Source: JAJZQD01 sp021847735 (GTDB lineage: Bacteria; Bacillota; Thermincolia; Thermincolales; UBA2595). Taken from it: a stretch of 36,992 nucleotides of DNA. Shown piece after piece: positions 1 to 7,879 of this stretch. Below the pieces are notes generated by a model, which saw only the letters and a program-made list of their open reading frames with translations, did no database searches and was not told the origin of the DNA. A program made the translations under genes and the position numbers. The stretch lies in contig DAHVYW010000123.1 in the NCBI GenBank assembly GCA_027324025.1, positions 1 through 36,992 on the forward strand, given 5' to 3'. Within the stretch, counting starts at the first letter, position 1; every line of letters begins with the position of its first letter.

Positions 1-76
1 GGTCTCTTCTTATCACACAACATCACCTCATATCTATTGTCGCATATCTGTCGCATAACTTCAAGAAAAATATATA

Positions 77-102
77 AAAAAATGCGGAAATCCGCATTTT
101 TT
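77..102 (+). terminator. Rho-independent terminator at window start
   Basis: An A-rich 5' arm ending in TGCGG (77-87), a four-base loop AAAT and a 3' arm CCGCA followed by six T (92-102) form an 11-bp stem. The A-tract/T-tract symmetry would let it act in both directions. It probably ends a gene lying upstream of the window. Confidence 0.75.
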
Positions 103-150
103 AAGGATATTATTCCACTTGATCTGCTTCTTATGCTATGCAAACTGTAA

Positions 151-288
151 AAGTCGGGCCCTGAAGGCATAGCTGATCAGTATTCCAAGGTCTTTGAAGA
201 TATGCTGGAAAGTTTCACCCTGCCCGGTGAATCGGGTGGGCTAAAGGATGGGCAAAAATCCGAAGCTGGTAAAATACCCAAAAGTTAG
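151..288 (+). pseudogene. C-terminal remnant of an unidentified protein gene
   Basis: An open frame with no start runs from just after an in-frame TAA (148-150) to TAG at 286-288. Its 45 codons include a protein-like stretch reading QYSKVFEDMLESFTLPGE. The segment looks like the tail of a secreted or lipoprotein domain (many such proteins end in a 'xxxFxxMLxSF' helix), but the family cannot be fixed from this much sequence. No ribosome-binding site is present. It lies between a terminator and the moxR gene. It could also be fortuitous, so confidence is low. From 289 to 453 I see only a TATAAT-like hexamer at 331-336 without a convincing -35. Confidence 0.3.
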
Positions 289-453
289 ACAAAAAAGGGC
301 TAATTGGGTGATGGAAGTTAATCCATATGCTATAATAAATATGTCTCGGTAGAATCGTTGGGCCGCGGCGCGGGTTATCTGGATGAAAACCTGTTCCCCG
401 GCTCATATTATAGTTAGAGTCGTGATGCCGATAAAGCGAAAGGATTGAGTTTC

Positions 454-1584
454 TTGCCTAAGATTGCGCAAATAATTGACGAGCTTTCCAAAACCGTGCT
501 GGAGAGAGGTGACCTGATTGAAGGCCTTTTTTTAGGCATGCTTACCGGACAGCATGTTTTGTTTATCGGCCCTCCCGGCACAGCTAAGAGCATGCTGGTT
601 AATGAGCTGGGGTACAGGCTCACAGGGGGAAAATATTTCTCTTACCTGTTGACCAAGTTTACCAAACCTGACGAAATTATCGGTTCGGTTTCTCTTAAAG
701 GGCTGGAAAATGACGAATACATTCGGGTACTTACAGGCAAGATTGCGGATGCCCATTTCGTCTTCCTCGATGAGATTTTTAATTCCAACAGCAGTTGTGC
801 CAATACTATCCTGACCATCTTAAACGAAAGACAGTTTCACAACGGCACAGAGGTGGTTAAAGTACCCCTGGTGATGATGGTGGGAGCTACCAACGAACTT
901 CCCGCCGAAACCGGTGACGAACTACAGGCTTTTTATGACCGGTTTTTGTTCCGCTACGAGGTAGATTACATAAAAGGTGTTGACAACCTCCGCAGGTTGT
1001 TTGAGCTGCCGGAACCCGGCCAGTCAGGGCTGCATTTCTCCCTTGAGGAGCTGCGCAGGTGGCAGCAGGAGGTTATGCAGGTGAAAGTCCCTACGGACAT
1101 TGTAAACAGGGTGATAAGTATTGTTATCAAACTTAGAGAGGCCGGGGTGAACATTTCCGACCGGCGCTTTAAGGAAAGCAGAAGGATATTGCAGGCGCGG
1201 GCTTTCCTGAAGGGCAGGAAGAAAGTTAGCATAGAGGATCTGGCCGTTTTGGGCGACATTTTCTGGCTTGAGGCCGGAGATAGGAAAAAATTCAGTGAAA
1301 TCCTGTTTACTGTCAAATTAACCGTTGAGGTCCAGGCGGCTGAGCTTTTAAAGGAAGCCCAGAGAATCCTGGAGAAGTTCGAATCCCTTGATGACAGGGC
1401 CAGAAGGCAGGTTTTAGGCGGGGAAACAAATGCCCGGCTTACAGAAATAGAAAACCGCTTCTGTGAGTTAAAAGAACTGTCAGGCGTTCCAAGTGCGGTA
1501 TTGACCGATGCCCTGAAAAAGGTGGAAGAAATTCATGCCAAGATTGTTAAAGCCTGTCTAGGCCTTGATGCGAAACTGGTTTAG
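454..1584 (+). CDS. MoxR/RavA-type AAA+ ATPase
   Basis: The product is about 376 residues. It has a Walker A motif GPPGTAKS near residues 39-46 and a Walker B HFVFLDEI about 60 residues later. The following NTILTILNERQFHNG segment is typical of MoxR-family AAA+ proteins of the RavA type. Known relatives are chaperone-like ATPases that work with a von Willebrand factor A (VWA) protein to remodel or insert cofactors into target complexes. The VWA partner follows with no gap. I chose TTG at 454 because AAAGGA (439-444) is nine bases upstream of it; the in-frame TTG at 445 abuts this site too closely. The family call is firm; the target complex is unknown. Confidence 0.85.
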   Translation: MPKIAQIIDELSKTVLERGDLIEGLFLGMLTGQHVLFIGPPGTAKSMLVNELGYRLTGGKYFSYLLTKFTKPDEIIGSVSLKGLENDEYIRVLTGKIADAHFVFLDEIFNSNSSCANTILTILNERQFHNGTEVVKVPLVMMVGATNELPAETGDELQAFYDRFLFRYEVDYIKGVDNLRRLFELPEPGQSGLHFSLEELRRWQQEVMQVKVPTDIVNRVISIVIKLREAGVNISDRRFKESRRILQARAFLKGRKKVSIEDLAVLGDIFWLEAGDRKKFSEILFTVKLTVEVQAAELLKEAQRILEKFESLDDRARRQVLGGETNARLTEIENRFCELKELSGVPSAVLTDALKKVEEIHAKIVKACLGLDAKLV

Positions 1585-1593
1585 GTGAGTCCT

Positions 1594-3102
1594 ATGGATG
1601 AACACAAATGGGTCGTGGAAATCAATTCAACGGTCGAGTTTGACAGACTTCTCAACGATTCCCCGGATTTCAGAAAGCTAAGGGATGAGGGGGCAGGAAT
1701 CGTTCGTTTGTTCCCTTACATTTTACAGGATATTTTCTTTGCGCTTTTTAATGATTACCCCAAACTGCTTCCCCTCAGTATAGTATCAACAGGCGTCAGG
1801 CTCAACCGCCTGATTATTGAGCAGTTGATGAAAAGCCGGGAGTTCAAAAGGATAAGGTCTTTTTCAAGGCAAAACCCGCGTGGTGCGGGAATTATTGCTT
1901 TGTATTTCGGCGCGCTTGTTATCAGGGGACTGGACTCCGGGATAATTGAAACAGCTAACGAGATTTCTGTTTCCGAAGATGAACTGAGGGATGCTCTGCT
2001 GTGGGAGAAAGTAGCGGAGAAGATTGTCTGTATTGCGGCTAAAGAAAACAGGCAAGATGCGGTGAAAGTGTATGAGGCTTCTGCCGGGCAGTGGCACCGG
2101 GTAGCAGAGGAAAAGAGGAAAGAGCTGCGGAGCCTGGCTGCCCGGTTAAACATGCAGTGGAATACCTCCGGTAGGAAAAACATTGCCGGTACCGGTGCCG
2201 GAGAAGTGGGAGAAAAGGAAGGAAGATTTGAAACCGGGGTAGAAGGGCTTGGAGACAATAAAGGTGTCTGGGCCAGAGGAGATTTGACCCCTCATTTAGA
2301 ACTGGTCGAGACATACCTCAATTCCCCTAAACTGAAGAAACTGATCCAAAAGGTTGGCAGGCTTAAGGAGATAAGGGAACGCAGCCGCGACCGGAAGATG
2401 GTGGAAGATACCACTGAAGTAAGGGGTATAGACTACGGTAACGATCTCACTATGGTTGTGCCCGAGGAGTGGGCGGAATATTTCCAACCCCGGAAAAGGA
2501 CCGGTTTTAAGAAGAAATACTCCGATGAGGCTTTGTGCCTGTATGATATGAAAGGCAGGCGCCGCCGTGGGAAAGGCAGTATGATAATCTGCCTTGACAA
2601 CTCTGGTTCCATGCAGGGGCCCAAAGAGGAGACCAGCAAAGCCATTGCAATTGCCTTAATGGAAATAGCCATTACCCAGAGACGAGATTTTGTGATTATT
2701 ATGTTTGGTGGACCTGAAGATGAGATGAAGGTATTTGAGGTCCCGCAGGGCCGGTGTACATTAGCGCAATTGGTGGAAATCGGGGAACATTTTCTCTGTT
2801 CTCCCGGTACGGATTTTGAAAAGCCGCTGCAGGAGGCCCTGAGATACCTCGACAAAGACAAGTACCCGGGGGGAGACATAATTTTTATTACCGATGGGGT
2901 CTGCAGTGTTAGCCCCGAATTCCTGGAACGATACAGAGCACAGAAAAAGGCCAGGCAGTTCAGGACTATCGGGGTGATGGTCAATTACGGGCAGGTTCCT
3001 ACGGTCCCGGTGCAGGCCTTTTGTGATGAACTGATGATAAGTAAGGACTTGAAGGGGCTTGATGTGGCAGGAAGGCTGTTCAGCCAAATGCGTGCGAGGT
3101 AG
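1594..3102 (+). CDS. VWA domain protein (ViaA/CoxE-like partner of MoxR)
   Basis: The product is about 502 residues, with an N-terminal helical region and a C-terminal VWA domain from about residue 330. It starts ICLDNSGSMQGPKE and carries the DxSxS metal-ion-dependent adhesion (MIDAS) motif. Later elements include SPGTDFEKPLQEAL and IIFITDGVCSVSPEF. A charged linker around residues 200-230 is rich in Gly and Glu. In known pairs such as RavA-ViaA and CoxD-CoxE, the VWA protein is the MIDAS-bearing partner of the AAA+ ATPase. Placement directly after the moxR gene supports this. The start is either GTG 1585, abutting the upstream stop, or ATG 1594; the AGGTGAG at 1583-1589 favours 1594. Confidence 0.85.
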   Translation: MDEHKWVVEINSTVEFDRLLNDSPDFRKLRDEGAGIVRLFPYILQDIFFALFNDYPKLLPLSIVSTGVRLNRLIIEQLMKSREFKRIRSFSRQNPRGAGIIALYFGALVIRGLDSGIIETANEISVSEDELRDALLWEKVAEKIVCIAAKENRQDAVKVYEASAGQWHRVAEEKRKELRSLAARLNMQWNTSGRKNIAGTGAGEVGEKEGRFETGVEGLGDNKGVWARGDLTPHLELVETYLNSPKLKKLIQKVGRLKEIRERSRDRKMVEDTTEVRGIDYGNDLTMVVPEEWAEYFQPRKRTGFKKKYSDEALCLYDMKGRRRRGKGSMIICLDNSGSMQGPKEETSKAIAIALMEIAITQRRDFVIIMFGGPEDEMKVFEVPQGRCTLAQLVEIGEHFLCSPGTDFEKPLQEALRYLDKDKYPGGDIIFITDGVCSVSPEFLERYRAQKKARQFRTIGVMVNYGQVPTVPVQAFCDELMISKDLKGLDVAGRLFSQMRAR

Positions 3103-3137
3103 TTTTTTAGACTGTGTTATTGGGGAGAGAGTTAAAA

Positions 3138-3941
3138 ATGCCTATTGATTATCATATTCATACCAAGATGTGCGGGCACGCCGCAGGGGAGATGGAGGAA
3201 TATGTGGCTGTGGCCAAAGAAAAGGGCCTGCAGGAAATAGGGTTTTCCGACCATATTCCGATGTATTTCCTGCCAGAAGCGGAAAGAGACCTTACAATTG
3301 CCATGGCTGAGGAAGAACTGCCTTTATATGTGGAGAGAGTAAAAGAGGTGCAACAGAAGTTTTATCCCTATCCCGTTAAGTTTGGCATAGAAGCTGATTT
3401 TATTCCGGGAATGGAAAAAGAACTGGCATCTATATTGAATAAATATGATTTTGACTACATCCTGGGCTCAATTCATTTTCTTAACGGGTGGGGCTTTGAT
3501 AATTCCAGGTACAAAGCTGAGTACGATAAATGGGAGATTTACGAGCTGTACCAACTGTATTTTTCCACCCTAGGCCAGGCAGCCGCAAGTGGTTTGTTTG
3601 ATACCATGGCCCACCCTGACCTGATTAAGAAATTCGGATTTAAGCCCCCTGGGGATATTAACGGGCTTTATGAGGAAACCTTAAAACAGGTAGCTGATTC
3701 AGGTGTATGCATAGAAGTGAATACTGCCGGGCTAAGAGTCCCGGTAGGAGAGATATACCCCAGCGTCAGGTTTTTGGAACTGTGCTACCGGTTTAGGGTT
3801 CCGGTAAGCCTCGGCTCTGATGCCCACAAGCCCGACCTGGTGGGCTGCAACCTCCGGGAAGCCCTTGAACTGCTTAAATCGGTGGGTTACTCCCAGGTGG
3901 CAACATTTTCCGGGAGACATAGAAAATTCTGCCGAATATAA
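3138..3941 (+). CDS. PHP-domain phosphatase, histidinol-phosphatase (HisK/HisJ) family
   Basis: The product has about 267 residues. It opens MPIDYHIHTKMCGHAAGEM, giving the PHP-family HxH motif, and continues with GFSDHIPM, GIEADFIPG, GSIHFL, MAHPDLIKKFG, IEVNTAG and LGSDAHKP. These are the metal-binding motifs of trinuclear PHP phosphoesterases in the order seen in HisK-type histidinol-phosphate phosphatases. ATG 3138 is preferred because TTGGGGAGAG lies at the right distance and the HxH motif sits at the N terminus; upstream TTG 3114 is less likely. No histidine biosynthesis genes are nearby, so the substrate is uncertain. The gene follows the VWA gene by 35 bases and may be cotranscribed. 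Confidence 0.8.
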   Translation: MPIDYHIHTKMCGHAAGEMEEYVAVAKEKGLQEIGFSDHIPMYFLPEAERDLTIAMAEEELPLYVERVKEVQQKFYPYPVKFGIEADFIPGMEKELASILNKYDFDYILGSIHFLNGWGFDNSRYKAEYDKWEIYELYQLYFSTLGQAAASGLFDTMAHPDLIKKFGFKPPGDINGLYEETLKQVADSGVCIEVNTAGLRVPVGEIYPSVRFLELCYRFRVPVSLGSDAHKPDLVGCNLREALELLKSVGYSQVATFSGRHRKFCRI

Positions 3942-4083
3942 CTACTTTAGTAGTGCAAAATTAATTGAAGTATGTTATACTAATGATTGGGTTTTTATGC
4001 TGATATTTTTCATATGCGACCATATCTTGGTAAGGAACAGGAGCCAGGTTTGATTTTGGTTTGAATGTTTGAAAGGACGGATT

Positions 4084-5070
4084 TTGGTGGATTTGATTTC
4101 TCACGGTTTAATGGGGACGATGATGGCGGGTCTGGGCCTGAAAGAGAAATTTGGGTTGGCCGGGATGGTTACGATGGTCGTTTCTAATATTGCCCCGGAT
4201 TTGGACATTGTTACCGGTCTGAAGGGACCTAAAACGTTTTACAAATATCACCGCGAAGTTACCCATTCCCTGCTCGGGGCAGGTATTCTATGGTTGTTAA
4301 TAAGTGCAGTTGTATACTTTTTTACCCCCCTGCACCATATACTGGCCGTTGCGGCCATGGTCGGGCTCGGGATTGCCGGCCACCTTTTAATGGATTCCCT
4401 TACACCGTGGGGTTTGCCTTTGTTTTATCCCTTCACTGCTAAGAAATACGGGTTTGACCTGATTTGGTTCTTTGACCCTGTTATGGTTGGCTCTATGGTC
4501 GGGGGTATCTACCTGGCCTATCAGTACCCTGAAAGTGAAGTGTTAATTTACTCCCTCTGTTTTGCAATCATTGCTCTATACCTTTCATTACGGGTGGTCC
4601 AAAAGCGCAAGGCATGCAAAATGGCAGAAGGTGAGATGACTCCGCGGTTTAGGGATGCAGAAGTCTATATTCTGCCTTCGGCAGTTAGCCCGTTTTTATG
4701 GGATGTTATTTACAAGGCCAGAAGCCAATACCTGTATGTCAGTGTTGACACCAGGAAAGAGGAAATTCTCCTGACCCGGGTGTTCACCTCCTCTCCTTAC
4801 CACAAGTGTGTGAAATCATCCTGCCAGTCCGAATTAGCCGACGTGTTTTTAAAGAGAGCCCGCTTTCCGTTCTATAATGTAGTAAGGGAAGACGGCGCCT
4901 ATTCAGTGGAATGGTATGATGCCCAACTTCTTAACCTTGGCGGAGTGCACGGAGTCACCGTATACGTTGATGAAGGCGGCCAGGTTACAGGTGAAAAACT
5001 ACAGATTAAAAAGCCGGTACGCCGGCGGAAGAAGAAACTTGAAGATTACCTCCAGGAGGAGGCTTCCTAG
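4084..5070 (+). CDS. Membrane-bound metal-dependent hydrolase, YdjM/DUF457-like
   Basis: The roughly 328-residue product begins VDLISHGLMGTMMAGLGLK. It carries IAPDLDIVTG, HREVTHSLLG and AGHLLMDSLTPWG, the His/Asp motifs of the YdjM (LexA-binding, inner-membrane metal-dependent hydrolase) family, between several hydrophobic segments. Residues about 190-320 form a soluble C-terminal domain, and the protein ends in a basic RRRKKK-type tail. The biochemical activity of the family is poorly defined. The start is chosen because GAAAGGA (4071-4077) is six bases from TTG 4084; GTG 4087 and TTG 4069 are alternatives. The stop codon TAG is partly formed by the first bases of a 23-bp palindromic repeat. 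Confidence 0.75.
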   Translation: MVDLISHGLMGTMMAGLGLKEKFGLAGMVTMVVSNIAPDLDIVTGLKGPKTFYKYHREVTHSLLGAGILWLLISAVVYFFTPLHHILAVAAMVGLGIAGHLLMDSLTPWGLPLFYPFTAKKYGFDLIWFFDPVMVGSMVGGIYLAYQYPESEVLIYSLCFAIIALYLSLRVVQKRKACKMAEGEMTPRFRDAEVYILPSAVSPFLWDVIYKARSQYLYVSVDTRKEEILLTRVFTSSPYHKCVKSSCQSELADVFLKRARFPFYNVVREDGAYSVEWYDAQLLNLGGVHGVTVYVDEGGQVTGEKLQIKKPVRRRKKKLEDYLQEEAS

Positions 5071-5091
5071 ACAGGCACGAGGTGCCTGTCT
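5069..5091 (+). repeat. 23-bp palindrome, copy 1
   Basis: A 10-bp perfect stem (AGACAGGCAC / GTGCCTGTCT) encloses the loop GAG. The first two bases belong to the stop codon of the preceding gene. An identical copy occurs at 5251-5273, so the pair brackets a MITE-like inverted repeat. Confidence 0.85.
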
Positions 5092-5092
5092 C

Positions 5093-5214
5093 AGGCTGTT
5101 GAAAAACTTCGTCTAGCTTTGTCACCCAGTAGCGACGGGACAGTCAACGTACACCAGTACGCCTCCTGCCCCGTCGCTACTGGGTTCCGCGCTATACTCG
5201 TTTTTGAACAGCCT
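5093..5214 (+). mobile_element. MITE-like palindromic element
   Basis: The outer arms AGGCTGTTGAAAAAC (5093-5107) and GTTTTTGAACAGCCT (5200-5214) are inverted repeats with one mismatch. Inside them, CCCAGTAGCGACGGG (5125-5139) and CCCGTCGCTACTGGG (5170-5184) are perfectly complementary over 15 bp. The whole 122-bp unit can fold into a long hairpin and has no coding capacity. A non-autonomous transposon (MITE) is the best explanation. Part of the outer arm recurs in inverted form at 5234-5247 (GACTTTTTCAACAA), which may be a relic of a second copy. Confidence 0.7.
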
Positions 5215-5250
5215 TACTTATATCTTATGAATGGACTTTTTCAACAAGTG

Positions 5251-5273
5251 AGACAGGCACGAGGTGCCTGTCT
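5251..5273 (+). repeat. 23-bp palindrome, copy 2
   Basis: Identical to the palindrome at 5069-5091. Here it is followed by TTTTATTTT, so this copy could serve as a Rho-independent terminator for the upstream hydrolase gene. Confidence 0.8.
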
Positions 5274-5317
5274 TTTATTTTGAGGATTAAAAGACCCAAG
5301 ATTGTTGGTGGCTAGAC

Positions 5318-5458
5318 ATGGAACCCCGGCAGGAGGATTTGGCGGGAAAAGAGAAAAAAACACCCGCCGAAGGGAATTTGAACAAAAATCCCTTTTTGGC
5401 AGATCCCATCGAAGAAGAAATCAACAGATACACCAGGTCGTTAAGAAGAGTGAAATAG
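5318..5458 (+). CDS. Possible 46-residue charged small protein
   Basis: ATG 5318 to TAG 5456-5458 encodes a highly charged peptide. It starts MEPRQEDLAGKEKKTPAEG and ends with DPIEEEINRYTRSLRRVK, an amphipathic-looking helix with a basic end. Nothing in it resembles a membrane segment. The ribosome-binding site is weak (GGTGG at 5307-5311). I do not recognise the family. It lies between the MITE region and another repeat, upstream of the dcw promoter. The composition looks protein-like rather than random, but without homologues it stays a candidate. Confidence 0.4.
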   Translation: MEPRQEDLAGKEKKTPAEGNLNKNPFLADPIEEEINRYTRSLRRVK

Positions 5459-5460
5459 GA

Positions 5461-5620
5461 CGGAAGGAGGCAGGTATATTCCTTCGAGCGAGCAACAACT
5501 CCTCCGGCAAACCGCTCCCGCATACGCGGGTCGCGGGCCGCAGGACGTCAGCCTCACTCTGCGGAACACACCTGCCTTTTCCTTTTGGGGGGAAACCAAA
5601 AGGGCGTCTCTTTTGATACA
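5461..5620 (-). repeat. ~160-bp structured repeat (family shared with 30253-30545)
   Basis: Read on the minus strand, this segment aligns along its length with the tandem repeats at 30253-30545. Shared landmarks in order are TGTATCAAAA, a GG-A-A-A-GG-CAGGTGTGTTCC arm, CTGACGTC, CGGCCC, GCGGGAG, GAGTTGTTG and GGAATATACC. The two arms GGCAGGT and ACCTGCC pair. Reading frames crossing it are repeat-derived and I do not regard them as genes. Confidence 0.75.
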
Positions 5621-5802
5621 ATGGCAGAAAAACAAATTTTTTTTATTTCCGGGGCAGAGTGGAGACCACTACAAATTGGGGCAAAAACAAGATAGGACAC
5701 TATATGTTGTGTAAAACGAAGGGAGAACGAAAAAACACGGGATAAATGAGGATTTTTCCTAAAAAAAAATCAAAAAAAACTATAAAGTTCAGAAGGACTT
5801 TT

Positions 5803-5831
5803 TGCGATTATAAAGAATACAGTGGTATAAA
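5803..5831 (+). promoter_or_regulatory. Predicted sigma-A promoter of the dcw operon
   Basis: TTGCGA (5803-5808), a 17-bp spacer and TATAAA (5826-5831) fit the sigma-A consensus. The -10 hexamer overlaps the first MraZ-like repeat, so MraZ binding would block initiation. Confidence 0.5.
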
Positions 5832-5861
5832 GTGGAGGGAAGTGGGGGAAAGTACCTCAAA
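5822..5861 (+). promoter_or_regulatory. MraZ operator: 10-bp direct repeats
   Basis: Four consecutive 10-bp units start at 5822, 5832, 5842 and 5852: GTGGTATAAA, GTGGAGGGAA, GTGGGGGAAA and a weaker GTACCTCAAA. Known MraZ binding sites are tandem GTGG-type repeats with 10-bp spacing just upstream of mraZ. The array overlaps the -10 and the expected start point of the predicted promoter, consistent with autorepression. Confidence 0.7.
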
Positions 5862-5897
5862 AACCCACTTTGGTGGAGACGAGTAGGTGAACCGGCA

Positions 5898-6335
5898 ATG
5901 TTCATGGGGGAATTCCAACACACAATAGATGCAAAGGGGAGGCTCATTGTTCCCCATAAATTCAGGAATGCCCTGGGTGAAAGGTTTGTGGCCACCAAGG
6001 GTCTGGATAGTTGTCTGTTCGTTTACCCCATGGGCGAGTGGCAGCAGCTTGAGGAAAAACTTAAATCTCTTCCTATTACCAGCGCAGATGCCAGGGCCTT
6101 TGTCAGGTTTTTCTTTTCTCGGGCCACTGAATGTGAGCTTGACAAACAGGGAAGGATATTACTCCCGGCCAACCTGCGGGATTATGCCAAGCTAGACAAG
6201 GACGTTGTGCTGCTGGGAGTATCTACCCGGATTGAAATCTGGAGCAGGGTCGAGTGGGAAAACTACAGCAACCGTCCGGAATCTAATTTCGAAGAAATAG
6301 CGGAAAAGCTTGTCGGGTTTGGTCTGGGGATATAG
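5898..6335 (+). CDS. mraZ: Transcriptional regulator MraZ
   Basis: The 145-residue product starts MFMGEFQHTIDAKGRLIVP, the hallmark of MraZ, a small protein built from two AbrB-like SpoVT/MraZ repeats. The second repeat includes ATECELDKQGRILLPANLR. MraZ forms ring-shaped oligomers that bind repeats upstream of its own gene and repress the dcw cluster. ATG 5898 is chosen because TAGGTGA lies seven bases upstream and the protein then begins at the conserved N terminus; an upstream in-frame start would add 22 residues encoded by the operator itself. It is the first gene of the cluster, 24 bases before rsmH. Confidence 0.95.
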   Translation: MFMGEFQHTIDAKGRLIVPHKFRNALGERFVATKGLDSCLFVYPMGEWQQLEEKLKSLPITSADARAFVRFFFSRATECELDKQGRILLPANLRDYAKLDKDVVLLGVSTRIEIWSRVEWENYSNRPESNFEEIAEKLVGFGLGI

Positions 6336-6359
6336 AAAAGATTAGAAGGTGAAGGCGGG

Positions 6360-7322
6360 ATGAATTTTCACCATATCCCCGTGATGTTGAATGAGGTAAT
6401 TACATATTTGGATTTACAGCATGGTGGGACTTATGTTGACTGTACACTGGGTGGAGGCGGGCATACATCAGAAATAATAGAGAAAATCCAACCCGGTGGC
6501 CGGGTCATAGGAATTGACCAGGACCCTAACGCTTTAGAGGCAGCACGAAAGTATCTTAATCGTTACAGCGAAAGTATCAATTTTGTGCACAGCAATTTTT
6601 ACAGATTGAAAGATATTGTTGCAGAGACCGGCCTTATAGAAGTTGATGGGGTCCTCTTTGACCTCGGCGTTTCTTCCCACCAGTTGGATGAAGGTGACAG
6701 AGGATTCAGTTATATGCAGGATGCCCTCTTAGACATGAGGATGAATCCCGAAGACCCGGTGACGGCTGAGAAGCTGGTTAATGAACTAAGTGAAGAAGAA
6801 CTGGCAAAAGTTATTAAAGACTATGGAGAAGAGCGATGGGCCAAACGAATTGCCCAATTTATCGTAGACTATCGCCAAAATGAACGGATTCATACTACCG
6901 GGGAACTTGTTGAGATAATAAAGAGGGCCATTCCGGCCGGGGCCCGGAGAGAGGGGCCACACCCCGCCAAACGGACTTTTCAGGCCCTGCGGATAGCTGT
7001 AAATGACGAGTTAAACAGGTTCGCAAATTCATTAAAGGATGCCGTTGATATCCTCAAACCAGGTGGCCGGGTTTGTGTGATATCATTTCATTCTCTTGAA
7101 GACAGAATTACCAAAGAGGTATTCAGAGACCTGGCCAAAACGTGTATCTGTCCGCCGGAGATGCCGGTTTGCAGGTGCAATAAGCAAAAGCAGGTCGATA
7201 TAATTACCGGAAAGCCGGTCTTGCCTGGGGAAGAAGAAATTGCTGCAAATCCCCGGGCAAGAAGTGCCAAGCTGAGAGTGGCCCAGAAATGTCGGGTTCT
7301 AAACAGCAGAAAGGGTGAATAA
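6360..7322 (+). CDS. rsmH: 16S rRNA (cytosine(1402)-N4)-methyltransferase RsmH
   Basis: The 320-residue product uses SAM to methylate N4 of C1402 in the 16S rRNA P site. It shows FHHIPVMLNEVITYL at the N terminus, the SAM-binding DCTLGGGGHTSEI, GVLFDLGVSSHQLDEGDRGFS, and near the C terminus ISFHSLEDR followed by a Cys-rich CICPPEMPVCRC segment. Length and motif order match the family (formerly MraW). The gene starts at ATG 6360 after an AAGGTGAAGGCGGG site and is followed after two bases by ftsL. Confidence 0.95.
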   Translation: MNFHHIPVMLNEVITYLDLQHGGTYVDCTLGGGGHTSEIIEKIQPGGRVIGIDQDPNALEAARKYLNRYSESINFVHSNFYRLKDIVAETGLIEVDGVLFDLGVSSHQLDEGDRGFSYMQDALLDMRMNPEDPVTAEKLVNELSEEELAKVIKDYGEERWAKRIAQFIVDYRQNERIHTTGELVEIIKRAIPAGARREGPHPAKRTFQALRIAVNDELNRFANSLKDAVDILKPGGRVCVISFHSLEDRITKEVFRDLAKTCICPPEMPVCRCNKQKQVDIITGKPVLPGEEEIAANPRARSAKLRVAQKCRVLNSRKGE

Positions 7323-7324
7323 CT

Positions 7325-7816
7325 TTGTTAGTAGCTCGGGAACGCTTCAACTACCAAGAACTTCCGCTTCGGGACAGCTACAAGCGGCTCCAAACTAAAA
7401 GAGTTCGCAAAGTTAGCACCAAAACCAAAGTGGTTTACTGCACTGTTGTTTTGATTGCTTTATGCCTTGCATTTCTTGTTACTTCCAGGTATGCTCAGAT
7501 AGCTTCATTGGGTTATGAAATAATTGGCCTGCAAAAGCAGGCTCAAGCCGTGGACTCCGAAAATCAGATCCTGGAGAACAAAATAGCTGAACTTAAATCC
7601 CTTCAAAATATTGAGTATGTTGCGGTTACCAAATTGGGTATGGAAAAACCTGAGTTGGCGGAAGGAGTTCAATTTGTCCCTGTCGAATACACAAAAGCCG
7701 GGTACAAAGACGACATTCTTGGGGTTGCGGCCGAAGATGGGGCCGGTAATAACCCGAAACCAAAGGAAAAGAAAAATTTCCTTGTCCAGACCCTGGCAAA
7801 AATAATCAACGGCTGA
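7325..7816 (+). CDS. ftsL: Cell division protein FtsL
   Basis: This 163-residue bitopic protein has a basic cytoplasmic N terminus. One membrane segment lies at about residues 38-56 (CTVVLIALCLAFLVTSRYA). A coiled coil follows (about residues 62-95, LGYEIIGLQKQAQAVDSENQ), and then a Lys-rich C-terminal tail. That architecture and the position between rsmH and ftsI identify FtsL, which joins the FtsQ/DivIB-DivIC complex and activates FtsW-FtsI. Sequence conservation in FtsL is low, so position carries much of the call. The start is TTG 7325, seven bases after AAAGGGTG. Confidence 0.85.
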   Translation: MLVARERFNYQELPLRDSYKRLQTKRVRKVSTKTKVVYCTVVLIALCLAFLVTSRYAQIASLGYEIIGLQKQAQAVDSENQILENKIAELKSLQNIEYVAVTKLGMEKPELAEGVQFVPVEYTKAGYKDDILGVAAEDGAGNNPKPKEKKNFLVQTLAKIING

Positions 7817-7879
7817 CCGGGGACATTGCCGGACGGTGTTGAAGCAACCATAAGGTCTTAACAGAGGGGTTGACTTCAG

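Noticed and set aside
3953..3981. Promoter upstream of the YdjM-like gene
   Set aside because: A TATACT lies at 3976-3981, but the segment at -35 distance matches the consensus in only about three of six positions.
5302..5635. Open frames of 60-105 codons on both strands
   Set aside because: They cross the structured repeat at 5461-5620 and show repeat-derived, low-plausibility protein sequence.
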